Origin: Vulcanimicrobiota bacterium
GTDB lineage: Bacteria > Vulcanimicrobiota > Vulcanimicrobiia > Vulcanimicrobiales > Vulcanimicrobiaceae
DNA length: 64,000 nucleotides
Direction of reading: 5' to 3'
Assembly (NCBI GenBank): GCA_003168375.1
Contig: PMSI01000001.1
Coordinates: forward strand, 1,240,001-1,304,000
Shown: in pieces, positions 17,006 to 25,308 of the stretch
How the letters are laid out: the number at the start of each line of letters is the position of its first letter
Numbering within the stretch: the first letter of the stretch is position 1
The notes under the pieces: generated by a model
What the model was told of the DNA's origin: nothing
What the model saw: only the letters and a program-made list of their open reading frames with translations
Databases searched by the model: none
Program-made: the position numbers and the translations under genes

Positions 17006-17069
17006 TTGCCCATGGTACCTAGGTGGGATATAGTGGGACAAAATGGATCGAAGTGGGGGCTAGTGGAGA
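17006..17069 (+). promoter_or_regulatory. dcw promoter with five MraZ boxes
   Basis: TTGCCC (17006) and TATAGT (17029) are separated by 17 bases. Five direct repeats of TGGR start at 17024, 17034, 17044, 17054 and 17064, exactly 10 bases apart (TGGGAT, TGGGAC, TGGATC, TGGGGG, TGGAGA). Repeats of TGGG with this period are the known DNA target of MraZ. The first box overlaps the -10 element and the last is next to the GGAG ribosome site of mraZ, which fits autorepression. Confidence 0.8.
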
Positions 17070-17073
17070 TCCC

Positions 17074-17514
17074 GTGTCGGATCGTCCTCTATTCACCGGT
17101 CTGTCCGAGCACAGCCTTGACGACAAGGGTCGCCTCGTCGTGCCCGCGCGGTTCCGTGAACGGCTAGGCGCCGGCTTCTTTCTGACCATCGCCGAGCCCG
17201 ACCCGTGTCTGGCGATCTTCCCCGCGTCCACCTGGGCCGAGGTCTGCGCGAAAATCGAAGCTGCCGTGGTCAAGGACGCGGAGCACCGCGACTTCGTCCG
17301 CCGTTTCTTCGCGAACACCGAGGAGCTGAGCACGGACGGCAACGGCCGCCTGGTGATCCCCGCAGCGCTGCGCGCATACGCGGGTCTCGAGAAGGACGTC
17401 GTCTCGATCGGCGCTCAGAACCGGGTCGAGCTCTGGGCCAAGGACCGTTACGAGAAGCACGCCCGGCAGCCCGGTACCGGCCGCGACTTCATCACCGAGC
17501 TGGGGCTGTTTTGA
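17074..17514 (+). CDS. mraZ: Transcriptional regulator MraZ
   Basis: MraZ is a ring-forming DNA-binding protein that represses its own dcw promoter. The 146-residue product contains two SpoVT/AbrB-like half-domains with the signatures 'LDDKGRLVVPARFRE' (residues 15-29) and 'TDGNGRLVIPAALR'. GTG 17074 is chosen because GGAG lies six bases before it and the length matches the family (about 145). A longer in-frame reading from 17023 would translate the operator boxes. It is the first gene of the cell-wall/division cluster and is directly followed by rsmH. Confidence 0.93.
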   Translation: MSDRPLFTGLSEHSLDDKGRLVVPARFRERLGAGFFLTIAEPDPCLAIFPASTWAEVCAKIEAAVVKDAEHRDFVRRFFANTEELSTDGNGRLVIPAALRAYAGLEKDVVSIGAQNRVELWAKDRYEKHARQPGTGRDFITELGLF

Positions 17515-18393
17515 TTGTCGCCGCACATCCCCGTCCTCGCGGGGCCGAGTGTCGATGCGCTGGCGATCCGCTCGGATGGAACCTACGTGGATGCAACGTT
17601 CGGTGCCGGTGGGCATTCGGCGTTGATCTTGAACCGGCTGGGTGGAGCGGGCCGGCTGATCGCCTTCGATGCGGACCCCTCGGCGGGCGCGCGGGCGATC
17701 GCCGACTCGCGCTTCACCTTGGTGAACGCGAATTTTCGCGAGCTTTCGCCGCGCCTCGCAGCGCTGGGGATCGAGCGCGTCGACGGCGTGCTGTTCGACT
17801 TGGGGGTGAGCTCGATGCAGTTCGATGAGGCCGAGCGCGGCTTCTCGTTCCGCGCCTCCGCCCCGCTCGACATGCGGATGGACCCGACCCGCGGCGAATC
17901 CGTCGCGGAGTTCCTCGCCAACCGCGACGAGCGCGAGATCGCCGACGCGATCTACGGGTTCGGCGAAGAGCGCAAATCGCGCCGCATCGCTCGCGCGATC
18001 GTCGCGCTGCGCGACGCCGGCACGCCGGTGCGCGATACCACCGACCTCGCGAACGTCGTCGCACGCGCGGTGCGCGCGCCGGCGCACGCACGCATCCACC
18101 CGGCGACGCGGACGTTCCAGGCGCTCCGCATCGCCGTCAACGACGAGCTCGGCGCACTGCGCGACGGGCTCGATGCCGCGCTCGCACGGACCGCGACCGG
18201 CGGACGGATCGCCGTCATCAGCTTCCATTCGCTCGAGGATCGCATCGTGAAGCACACCTTCCGCGAGGACCCGCGCGCCCGCGCGGTGACGCGCAAGCCC
18301 ATCGTCGCCGGCCAGGATGAGCTCGCGACGAACCCGCGCGCGCGCAGCGCCAAGCTGCGCGTCGCCGAGCGGATCGAGGAGGAGGCCGCATGA
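17515..18393 (+). CDS. rsmH: 16S rRNA (cytosine-N4)-methyltransferase RsmH
   Basis: RsmH (MraW) methylates N4 of C1402 in 16S rRNA using S-adenosylmethionine. The 292-residue protein starts with TTG 17515 immediately after the mraZ stop. Key motifs are HIPVLAGPSVDAL at the N-terminus, the SAM-binding DATFGAGGHS, DFDADP-like FDADPSAG, the family motif LFDLGVSSMQFD and the late ISFHSLEDRIVK. Length and order are normal. It overlaps ftsL by four bases. Confidence 0.95.
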   Translation: MSPHIPVLAGPSVDALAIRSDGTYVDATFGAGGHSALILNRLGGAGRLIAFDADPSAGARAIADSRFTLVNANFRELSPRLAALGIERVDGVLFDLGVSSMQFDEAERGFSFRASAPLDMRMDPTRGESVAEFLANRDEREIADAIYGFGEERKSRRIARAIVALRDAGTPVRDTTDLANVVARAVRAPAHARIHPATRTFQALRIAVNDELGALRDGLDAALARTATGGRIAVISFHSLEDRIVKHTFREDPRARAVTRKPIVAGQDELATNPRARSAKLRVAERIEEEAA

Positions 18394-18827
18394 TCGCCCC
18401 GCAGCGCATCGCGCCTCAACCCACGCTCGAGCCGCGCCGGCTCGAACGGGTACGTCACGCGACGCAGCGCCGCACGCGCCGCACGCGCCGCCGCCTGCAG
18501 CGCCCGGTCTTCGCCGTCGTCACGCTCGCGCTGGCCGTGCTGGTCCCGCTGCTCGCCTACGTCACGCTCACCTCCAACGTCACCTCGCTCAGCTTCGCGA
18601 TCGTTCGCGCCGAGCGCGAACGCACCGCGCTCGCGAACGACGCGCAGCGCCGCGACAACAAGATCGCGCGCCTGCAATCTCCCGAACGCCTCGCGGCGCT
18701 CGCCGGCAAGCTGCGGCTGCACGACCCGCACGTCTACGCCGTCGTTCGCGTCCCCGAGCCGAAAGCGCAGCCGAAACCGACCGGCCTCGCCTTCTTCGGG
18801 ACCTGGTTCAGTAGCGGAGTGAAGTAA
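18390..18827 (+). CDS. ftsL: FtsL-like division protein
   Basis: This 145-residue bitopic protein has a basic N-terminus with an Arg cluster (residues 20-38), one membrane helix (PVFAVVTLALAVLVPLLAYVTL, about 39-60) and a periplasmic coiled coil (SLSFAIVRAERERTALANDAQRRDNKIARL). It ends with the 'SPERLAALAGKLRLHDP' segment seen in FtsL proteins. Sequence conservation in FtsL is low, so topology, size and position between rsmH and ftsI carry the call. FtsL would bridge FtsB/FtsQ and FtsW/FtsI, but no ftsB or ftsQ is found in the window. Confidence 0.82.
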   Translation: MIAPQRIAPQPTLEPRRLERVRHATQRRTRRTRRRLQRPVFAVVTLALAVLVPLLAYVTLTSNVTSLSFAIVRAERERTALANDAQRRDNKIARLQSPERLAALAGKLRLHDPHVYAVVRVPEPKAQPKPTGLAFFGTWFSSGVK

Positions 18828-20599
18828 TGGCGGCGCGTGCGTTCGCGCGCGTCGCACCGGTACGAGCGAAGGTTTCGCTCGTCGCGGTCGTCGTGCTGGC
18901 GATGCTCCTGGCGGCGCGGCTCGGCGAGCTCCAGATCCGCGAGGGGCCGAAGCTCGCGCACGCGGCGCAGCTGCAGCACGACACCACCGTCGACTCGTTC
19001 GCGCGCCGCGGCGCGATCCTCGACCGCAACGGCGGCGTGCTGGTGCGTTCGCTCCCGTCCGAGTCGATCTACGCCGCGCCGACCGAGATCGTCGATCCGC
19101 ACGCCGCCGCGCGCAAGCTCGCCCCGCTGCTGCGCAAGCCCGCCGCCGAACTCGAGCGCGCGATGCGCGGCAAGTTCGAGTTCCTCTGGCTCGCGCGCAA
19201 GGTTCCGCACGAGGTCGCGCAGCGCGTCGACGCGCTCGGACTGGCCGGAATCGGCACCAAGTCGGAAGAGACCGGGACGCGCTTCGTCGCCTCGGGCCGG
19301 CTCGCGTCGACCGTGCTCGGCTTCACCGGCACCGACGAGAACGGCCTCGACGGCCTCGAGTACTCGCGCGACAAGCTGCTGCGCGGCGCGCCGGGGAAGA
19401 TGCGCATCGAAGCCGACCAGTTCGGCCGCTCGATCCCGTTCGGCGAGACGCATGTCATCGAGCGTGCCGTCGCCGGCAAGACGATCGTCACCACGCTCGA
19501 TCCCTACCTGCAGTTCGAGGCGGAGCGCCTGCTGCGCGCGGCGGTGAAGAAGTGGAGCGCGCGCGCCGGCACCGCGATCGTGATGGACCCCTGGAACGGC
19601 GAGCTGCTCGCGATCGCCAACGTCCCCGACTTCGACCCGGCGCGCTTCGGCGCGTTCTCGTCCGACTCGTGGCGCGACCGCGCGATCGCCGACGCCTACG
19701 AACCAGGCTCGACGTTCAAGCTGATCACCGCCGCGGCCGCGCTCGAGAGCGGCAAGTTCGCGCCGGGGGTTCGCTTCCCCGCGCGCGATTCGATCGAGGT
19801 CGGCGGGCGCACGATCTACAACGCCGAGGACGGGATGATGGCCGCCGGCATGGTGGGCGGCAGCGAGTCGATCGAGCAGATCGTCGCGTACTCGCACAAC
19901 GTCGGTGCGGCCGAGATCGGGCTTGCGACCGGGCCGACGGCGGTGTACCGCACGATCCGCAGGTTCGGGTTCGGCGATCCGACCGAGGTCGAGCTCCCGG
20001 GCGAGAACCCCGGCATTGTCGCCGCCCCGTCGGAATGGAGCGGCTCCTCGCTCGCGACGATCTCGTTCGGCCACGGGATCTCCATCACGCCGCTCGCGCT
20101 CGCCCGCGCCTACGCCGCGATCGCGAACGGCGGCGTGCTGATCCGCCCGCGCATCGTCGCGGCGATCCAGGACGCGAACGGGAAGACCCTCTACCGGTAC
20201 AACGCCGAGGTTGAGCACCGCGCGATCTCCGAGCGCACCGCCGCGACGCTGCGCGGGTACATGCGCGCCGTCGTCTTGCACGGCACCGGCAACCCGACCG
20301 CGCGCGTGGCGGGCTACACGACCGCCGGCAAGACCGGCACGGCGCAGGTCGTCGAGAACGGGCGCTATCTGAGCGGTGCCTACATCGCCTCGTTCGTCGG
20401 GATGATCCCGGCCGAGCGGCCGCGCTACGTGATCCTGGTCAAGGTCGACCGCCCGCACGGCTCGATCTACGGCTCGCAGGTCGCCGCGCCGGTCTTCGCC
20501 GAGCTCGCCCGCGCCGCGATGTTCCACGCCGGCGTCATGCCCTCGGCGCAGCCGCCGCGCTTGGTCCGTTCGAGCCTTGCGGCGAAGGGAACTCGCTGA
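18827..20599 (+). CDS. ftsI: Peptidoglycan transpeptidase FtsI (PBP3)
   Basis: This is a class B penicillin-binding protein that cross-links septal peptidoglycan. It is 590 residues long with one N-terminal membrane helix (about 15-33), a dimerisation/pedestal domain opening with RRGAILDRNGGVL, and a transpeptidase domain. The active-site motifs are in order: SxxK as STFK at about residue 295, SxN as SHN in YSHNVGAAE, and KTGT in TAGKTGTAQ near residue 502. It overlaps ftsL by one base and murE by one base. There is no PASTA domain. Confidence 0.95.
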   Translation: MAARAFARVAPVRAKVSLVAVVVLAMLLAARLGELQIREGPKLAHAAQLQHDTTVDSFARRGAILDRNGGVLVRSLPSESIYAAPTEIVDPHAAARKLAPLLRKPAAELERAMRGKFEFLWLARKVPHEVAQRVDALGLAGIGTKSEETGTRFVASGRLASTVLGFTGTDENGLDGLEYSRDKLLRGAPGKMRIEADQFGRSIPFGETHVIERAVAGKTIVTTLDPYLQFEAERLLRAAVKKWSARAGTAIVMDPWNGELLAIANVPDFDPARFGAFSSDSWRDRAIADAYEPGSTFKLITAAAALESGKFAPGVRFPARDSIEVGGRTIYNAEDGMMAAGMVGGSESIEQIVAYSHNVGAAEIGLATGPTAVYRTIRRFGFGDPTEVELPGENPGIVAAPSEWSGSSLATISFGHGISITPLALARAYAAIANGGVLIRPRIVAAIQDANGKTLYRYNAEVEHRAISERTAATLRGYMRAVVLHGTGNPTARVAGYTTAGKTGTAQVVENGRYLSGAYIASFVGMIPAERPRYVILVKVDRPHGSIYGSQVAAPVFAELARAAMFHAGVMPSAQPPRLVRSSLAAKGTR

Positions 20600-22149
20600 T
20601 GCGAGAGACTGCCCGGCTCGTCGCGACGCTGGCCGGCGCGCGTGTCGCCGGCTCGCTCCCGCCGTCGGTCGACGCGATCGCCACCGATTCGCGCGCCGTC
20701 CGCCCCGGAACGCTCTTCGTCGCCCTCCGCGGCGAGCGCACGGACGGCCACAACTTCATCGCCGACGCCCTCGCCCGCGGCGCCACCGCGATCGTCCTCG
20801 AAGACCCGAATCTCGCGCTGACGAACGCGATCGTCCTGAGCTTGTCGGACCGCCGGAGCAACCCAAATGTCGCCCTGAGCAACCCCAATGTCGCCCTGAG
20901 CAACCCCAATGTCACCCTGAGCTTGTCGAAGGGTGTCCCCGCGATCATCGTGAGCGACACGCGCGTCGCCGCATCCGCGCTCGCCGACGCGTTTCACGAC
21001 CATCCCTCGCACGCGCTCATCGTCATCGGCGTCACCGGCACCAACGGCAAGACGACGACGACGCACCTCCTGCGCGACGTCCTCGAGGCCGCGGGGATCG
21101 CCTGCGGCGTGATCGGGACGCTCGGCGGTGAGTTCCGCGATCTCCGCTGGCCGCTCGCGAACACGACGCCGCTCGCACTCGAGCTCCACGGCCTGCTCGC
21201 GGCGCAGCGCGACGCCGGCGCGCAGGCGGTCGCGATGGAAGTATCGTCGCACGCGCTGGCGCTGCACCGCGTCGACCACGTGCGCTTCCGCGTCGCCGTG
21301 CTCACCAACATCACGCGCGATCACCTCGACTTCCACGGCACGCTCGAACGGTACGCCGCCGCGAAGCGCCGGCTGCTCGACCTTGCTCCGGATCAGGTGA
21401 TCGATCTCGACGACCCGTTCGGCGCGCGCTTCGCGAGCGAGCTCGACCACCCGTTCCCGTACTACATCGACGCCGAACCGCAAGGCGGTCTCCACGCGAC
21501 CGATCTGCAGCTGCAAGGTGACGGTTCGACGTTCCGCGTCGGGTCGCACGAGTTCACCATCAACCTCCCCGGCCGCTTCAACGTCCGCAACGCGCTCGCC
21601 GCGATGGGTGCTGCAGTAATCCTCAACGTTGGGATCCCGATCGAGACGATCGCGCGCGGCCTCGCCACGACGCGCTCGGTTCCGGGCCGCATGGAGCGCT
21701 TCGGCGCGTTCGGGATCGACGCGATCGTCGACTACGCGCACACCCCGGACGCGCTGGAGAACGTGCTGCGCGCGGTGCGCGAGACGACCAAACGCGATCT
21801 GATCGTCGTGTTCGGCTGCGGCGGCGACCGCGACCACGGCAAACGCGCGCAGATGGGCGAGATCGCCGCCCGGCTCGCCGACCGCGTCATCGTCACCTCG
21901 GACAACCCGCGCAGCGAAGACCCGATGACGATCGCGCGCGATATCGCGAACGGCTACCAGCGGACGCACATCGAGCTCGACCGGCGCAGCGCGATCCGCC
22001 GCGCGATCGACGAGGCACGCGCCGGCGACACCGTCGTCGTCGCCGGCAAAGGCCACGAGACCTACCAGATCGTCGGCCACGAAACCCGCCCCTTCGACGA
22101 CCGCGACGAAGTCCGCATCGCCTTCGCGAAACGCGCGGACTCGCGATGA
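20599..22149 (+). CDS. murE: UDP-MurNAc-L-Ala-D-Glu:meso-DAP ligase with a translated repeat insertion
   Basis: MurE adds the third stem-peptide residue. The 516-residue protein has the Mur-ligase P-loop GVTGTNGKTTTT and the DNPR motif (SDNPRSEDP) that marks meso-DAP-adding enzymes. Between 'ATAIVLED' and 'VPAIIVSDTRVAASAL', which adjoin in normal MurE, about 35 extra residues (near 78-112) are encoded by repeat sequence: three runs of NPNVALS/NPNVTLS and the terminal LSLSKG. The frame is preserved through all copies, and the insertion lies in the N-terminal UDP-binding domain before the ATPase domain, where a loop could tolerate it. It overlaps murF (ATGA). Confidence 0.93.
   Translation: MRETARLVATLAGARVAGSLPPSVDAIATDSRAVRPGTLFVALRGERTDGHNFIADALARGATAIVLEDPNLALTNAIVLSLSDRRSNPNVALSNPNVALSNPNVTLSLSKGVPAIIVSDTRVAASALADAFHDHPSHALIVIGVTGTNGKTTTTHLLRDVLEAAGIACGVIGTLGGEFRDLRWPLANTTPLALELHGLLAAQRDAGAQAVAMEVSSHALALHRVDHVRFRVAVLTNITRDHLDFHGTLERYAAAKRRLLDLAPDQVIDLDDPFGARFASELDHPFPYYIDAEPQGGLHATDLQLQGDGSTFRVGSHEFTINLPGRFNVRNALAAMGAAVILNVGIPIETIARGLATTRSVPGRMERFGAFGIDAIVDYAHTPDALENVLRAVRETTKRDLIVVFGCGGDRDHGKRAQMGEIAARLADRVIVTSDNPRSEDPMTIARDIANGYQRTHIELDRRSAIRRAIDEARAGDTVVVAGKGHETYQIVGHETRPFDDRDEVRIAFAKRADSR
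20831..20934 (+). repeat. Tandem partial and full CTTGTCGAAGG repeats inside murE
   Basis: The block has four beats. A diverged copy (TCGTCCTGAGCTTGTCGGAC) is followed by two 21-bp units reading CCAATGTCGCCCTGAGCAAC (with a small variation), and then a complete copy ending CTTGTCGAAGGG. All are in the VTLSLSKG reading frame of murE. Confidence 0.9.
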
Positions 22150-23516
22150 GACTTCCGATGCGCGAGGCGATCGAAGCGATCCACGCCACCGCGTCAGGCG
22201 AGAGCGCGTTCCCGGAGTCGCTGCTGGTGCAGACGGACACGCGTGCGATCGAGCGCGGCGCGACGTTCCTCGCGCTGCGCGGCGAGCGCTTCGACGGGCA
22301 CGCGTACGTGGAGGAGGCGTTCGTGCGCGGGGCGGCCTGCGCGATCATCGACGACGCGGCGGTCGTGCCGCCGGGCCGCGCCGCGCTGGTCGTAAGCGAC
22401 ACGCTGCGGGCCTACCTCGCACTCGGCCGCCTGGCGCGTTCGCGCGTGAAGGGAACCGTCGTCGCCGTCACCGGCAGCACCGGCAAGACGACGACCAAGC
22501 AGTTTCTGCTCGCGCTCCTGCGCGGCGCCGGGATCCCGGTCGCCGCGACGCCGGAGAACGAGAACAACGAAGTCGGCGTCGCGAAGTTCCTGTGCGGGCT
22601 CGACGACGGCGATGCGCGCGTCGCGATCGTCGAGATGGGCGCGCGCAAGCACCGCGACCTCGACGTGCTGGTCGAGGCCGCGCGCCCCGACGTCGGCGTG
22701 CTGACGAACATCGGCGAGGCGCACCTCGAGATCATGAGCTCGCGCGAACGGATCGCCGAGACGAAGTGGGCGGTCCCCGCGGGTGCGCGCCGCGCCGTGC
22801 TCAACCTCGACGACGCCGCCTCGGTCACGCGCGCCGCCGGCCTCGCCGCGCCGCCGATCTGGTACGGGATCGACGGCGAACGCCCGCCGCACGGCCAGCG
22901 CGCCGTCGTCATCGAGGCCGACGCCGTCTGGACGATCGCCGAGGACGGCACGACCGAGACGTACCACATCGCGATCGGCTTCCCGGGCGACCACAACCGC
23001 CGCAACCTGGCCGGCGCGTTCGCCGCCGCGCTCTTGTGCAACGCGACCGCCGAAGCGCTGGCCGACGCGGTGCGCGGCCTCGCGCTCCCGCACGGCCGCT
23101 ACGAAGTCATCGAGCTCCCCGACGACGTGCGCCTCATTTTCGACGCGTACAACGCCTCGCTCTCGGGAACGCTGGTGACGCTCGCGACGTTCGGCCGCGA
23201 AGAGGCGGAGCGGCGCATCGCGGTGCTCGGCAGCATGGCCGAGCTCGGCGACGAGGCGCCGACGATGCACCACAAGATCGGTGAGATCGCGGGGACGCGC
23301 GCCGACATCGTGCTCGCCGGCGGACGCTACGCCGAAGACACCGCACGCGGCGTCGAAGCGAAGGGCGGCGCGGTCGTCCGCTACGCGAGCAACGAGGACG
23401 CGATCGCCTGGCTGCGCGCCAACGTGCGCCGCGGCGACGCGATCCTGCTCAAGGGCTCGCGCATGTACAAGATGGAGCAGATCGCCGAAGCGCTCGGCGC
23501 CGAGGTGTTTGCGTGA
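22146..23516 (+). CDS. murF: UDP-MurNAc-tripeptide:D-Ala-D-Ala ligase
   Basis: MurF finishes the UDP-MurNAc-pentapeptide by adding D-alanyl-D-alanine. The 456-residue protein shows the N-terminal domain (SLLVQTDTRAIERGATFLALRGERFDG, a MurF/MurE signature), the P-loop AVTGSTGKTTTK, ENENNEVGV, and the C-terminal domain with 'YNASLSGTLVTL' and 'LGSMAELG'. The start at 22146 overlaps murE by four bases; a second in-frame ATG lies four codons on. It overlaps the cofE-like gene at its 3' end by four bases. Confidence 0.95.
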   Translation: MRLPMREAIEAIHATASGESAFPESLLVQTDTRAIERGATFLALRGERFDGHAYVEEAFVRGAACAIIDDAAVVPPGRAALVVSDTLRAYLALGRLARSRVKGTVVAVTGSTGKTTTKQFLLALLRGAGIPVAATPENENNEVGVAKFLCGLDDGDARVAIVEMGARKHRDLDVLVEAARPDVGVLTNIGEAHLEIMSSRERIAETKWAVPAGARRAVLNLDDAASVTRAAGLAAPPIWYGIDGERPPHGQRAVVIEADAVWTIAEDGTTETYHIAIGFPGDHNRRNLAGAFAAALLCNATAEALADAVRGLALPHGRYEVIELPDDVRLIFDAYNASLSGTLVTLATFGREEAERRIAVLGSMAELGDEAPTMHHKIGEIAGTRADIVLAGGRYAEDTARGVEAKGGAVVRYASNEDAIAWLRANVRRGDAILLKGSRMYKMEQIAEALGAEVFA

Positions 23517-24283
23517 TCCCGGTTGCGGTGCGCGAGAGCGGCCTGCCCGAAGGGCTGGTCGCGATCCCGGTGCGCACGCGACTGATCGCGCCGAACGACG
23601 ATCTCGCGGCGCTGGTCGGTGACGCGATTCGCGGGATCGCCCAGCCCGGCGACGTCGTCGCGATCGCCGAGACCGGCGTCGCGATCGCGCAGTCGCGCTT
23701 CATCGCCGCCGAGTCGATCCGCCCCTCGCCGCTCGCGCTCGCGCTCTCGCGCCGTGCCGATCCGATGGCCACGGTGAGTCAGCCCGAGTCGCTGCAACTC
23801 GTCATCGACCAGGTCGGCACGCGCAAAGTCCTGTGGGCGGCGGTCGCGCACGTCTTCGGCCGCCTGCGCGGGCGGCGCGGCGCGTTCTACGAGATCCTCG
23901 GCGAAGCGATCGCCGCGATCGACGGCTACACCGGGACCATGCCGCCGTACGAGCGGGCGATCGTGCTCGGCCCCGCCGAACCCGACCGCGTCGCGACCGA
24001 GCTGGCCGATGCGCTCGGCGTCCACGTCGCGATCGTCGACGCGAACGACCTGCGCCGCGCGAAAGCGCTCGGCGCCTCGCCGCACCTCGACCGCGCCGCC
24101 GTCGAACGCGCCCTGCTCAGCAACCCCGGCGGCAACGGCGACGAACAAACGCCGATCGTCATCCTCACCTGGCGAGCCCCCGGCCCCAACCCGCTTATCG
24201 TACGCCACAATGCCTCCCCGAGCCCATCGAGCGTCGCCACCCCGCCTAATGTCACCCTGAGCTTGTCGAAGGGCGAACGATGA
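23513..24283 (+). CDS. CofE-like (F420:gamma-glutamyl ligase family) protein
   Basis: This 256-residue protein matches the coenzyme F420-0:L-glutamate ligase family: 'GLVAIPVRTRLIAPNDDLAALVGDA' at the N-terminus, 'GDVVAIAETGVAIAQSRF' and later 'PPYERAIVLGPAEP'. CofE adds glutamates to F420-0. In this cluster no other F420 gene is seen, and the gene overlaps both murF and mraY, so an amide-forming role on peptidoglycan precursors is an alternative inference. Homologous ligases (MurT/GatD-type amidation) do not share this fold, so the role remains open. The last ten residues (NVTLSLSKGER) come from a repeat that also provides the mraY ribosome-site region. Confidence 0.75.
   Translation: MIPVAVRESGLPEGLVAIPVRTRLIAPNDDLAALVGDAIRGIAQPGDVVAIAETGVAIAQSRFIAAESIRPSPLALALSRRADPMATVSQPESLQLVIDQVGTRKVLWAAVAHVFGRLRGRRGAFYEILGEAIAAIDGYTGTMPPYERAIVLGPAEPDRVATELADALGVHVAIVDANDLRRAKALGASPHLDRAAVERALLSNPGGNGDEQTPIVILTWRAPGPNPLIVRHNASPSPSSVATPPNVTLSLSKGER
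24249..24275 (+). repeat. CTTGTCGAAGG repeat, short form, at the cofE-like/mraY junction
   Basis: AATGTCACCCTGAGCTTGTC and the following GAAGGGCGAA lie at the very end of the cofE-like gene. The AAGGGCGA stretch falls just before the mraY ATG at 24280 and may act as its ribosome site. Confidence 0.9.
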
Positions 24284-25308
24284 GCGACATCGGGATCAAC
24301 CTGCCGTGGTGGGTGCTGCTCGCGTTGTACTTCCCTGGTTACAGCGGCCTGTTGTTCGTTCCGTTGCTGATCTGCGGCGGCGTCGCGTTCGCGCTCGCGG
24401 TGCTGCTCGGGCGTCCGCTCATCGCAACGCTCCGCAAGGCCGCCGCGCGGCAGACCGCATACGACGACGCGCCGCAGACGCACCAAGCGAAGACCGGAAC
24501 GCCCACGATGGGCGGTGTGCTGTTCGGCCTGGCACCACTGGTCGCGATCGCATTCGCCCCGTCACGCGAGACGGTCGCACTCGCGCTGCTCGTGTACGGC
24601 TGCATGGCGATCGGCGCGATCGACGACATCGCAAAGATCCGCGGCCGGAACAACCGCGGGCTGCGCGCGCTGCCGAAGTTCGCGCTCACGGCGGTCGTCG
24701 CCGTCGCGTTCCTGGTCGTCGCCGGCCCCCAACCGACCGTGCTGCTCGGAATCGGCGAGGTACCGGCGTGGTTCTGGTACGGGCTCTCCGTCATCGTCGT
24801 GCTCTCGACGACGCATGCGGTGAATCTCACCGACGGCCTCGACGGCCTCGCCTCAGGCGTCGCGGTACCACCGCTCCTCGTGCTCGCGTACACGGCGTAT
24901 GCCACACTGCGGCAGACGTGGGACAGCGCGCTCGCCGCGCTGGCCCTCGCCGCCGCGACCGTCGGCGCGGTGCTCGGTTTCCTGGTCTACAACAGGCATC
25001 CGGCACGCGTTTTCATGGGCGACACCGGATCGCTCGCACTCGGCGGTGCGCTGGCGGGGATCGCGATCCTCACGCATACGCAACTGTTCCTGTTGCTCAT
25101 CGGCGGCGTGTTCGCGGCCGAAACCCTAAGTGTCATCATCCAAGTCGCCTCGTTCAAGACCACTGGCCGTCGCGTGTTTCTGATGAGCCCGCTCCACCAT
25201 CACTTCGAACTTGCCGGGTGGCCGGAGACCAAGGTGACGTCGCGGTTCTGGCTCGCATCGCTGGTCCTCTCGCTGCTGGGCTTCGCCCTGATCGTGCGCA
25301 CCGTATGA
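24280..25308 (+). CDS. mraY: Phospho-MurNAc-pentapeptide transferase MraY
   Basis: MraY transfers phospho-MurNAc-pentapeptide to undecaprenyl phosphate to make lipid I. The 342-residue, ten-helix protein carries HQAKTGTPTMGG (cytosolic loop 1), the aspartates in GAIDDIAK, the NLTDGLDGLA motif, 'VFMGDTGSLALGG' and the HHHFELAGW loop near the end. All catalytic segments are present. The ATG overlaps the previous gene (ATGA) and its stop overlaps murD. Confidence 0.96.
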   Translation: MSDIGINLPWWVLLALYFPGYSGLLFVPLLICGGVAFALAVLLGRPLIATLRKAAARQTAYDDAPQTHQAKTGTPTMGGVLFGLAPLVAIAFAPSRETVALALLVYGCMAIGAIDDIAKIRGRNNRGLRALPKFALTAVVAVAFLVVAGPQPTVLLGIGEVPAWFWYGLSVIVVLSTTHAVNLTDGLDGLASGVAVPPLLVLAYTAYATLRQTWDSALAALALAAATVGAVLGFLVYNRHPARVFMGDTGSLALGGALAGIAILTHTQLFLLLIGGVFAAETLSVIIQVASFKTTGRRVFLMSPLHHHFELAGWPETKVTSRFWLASLVLSLLGFALIVRTV

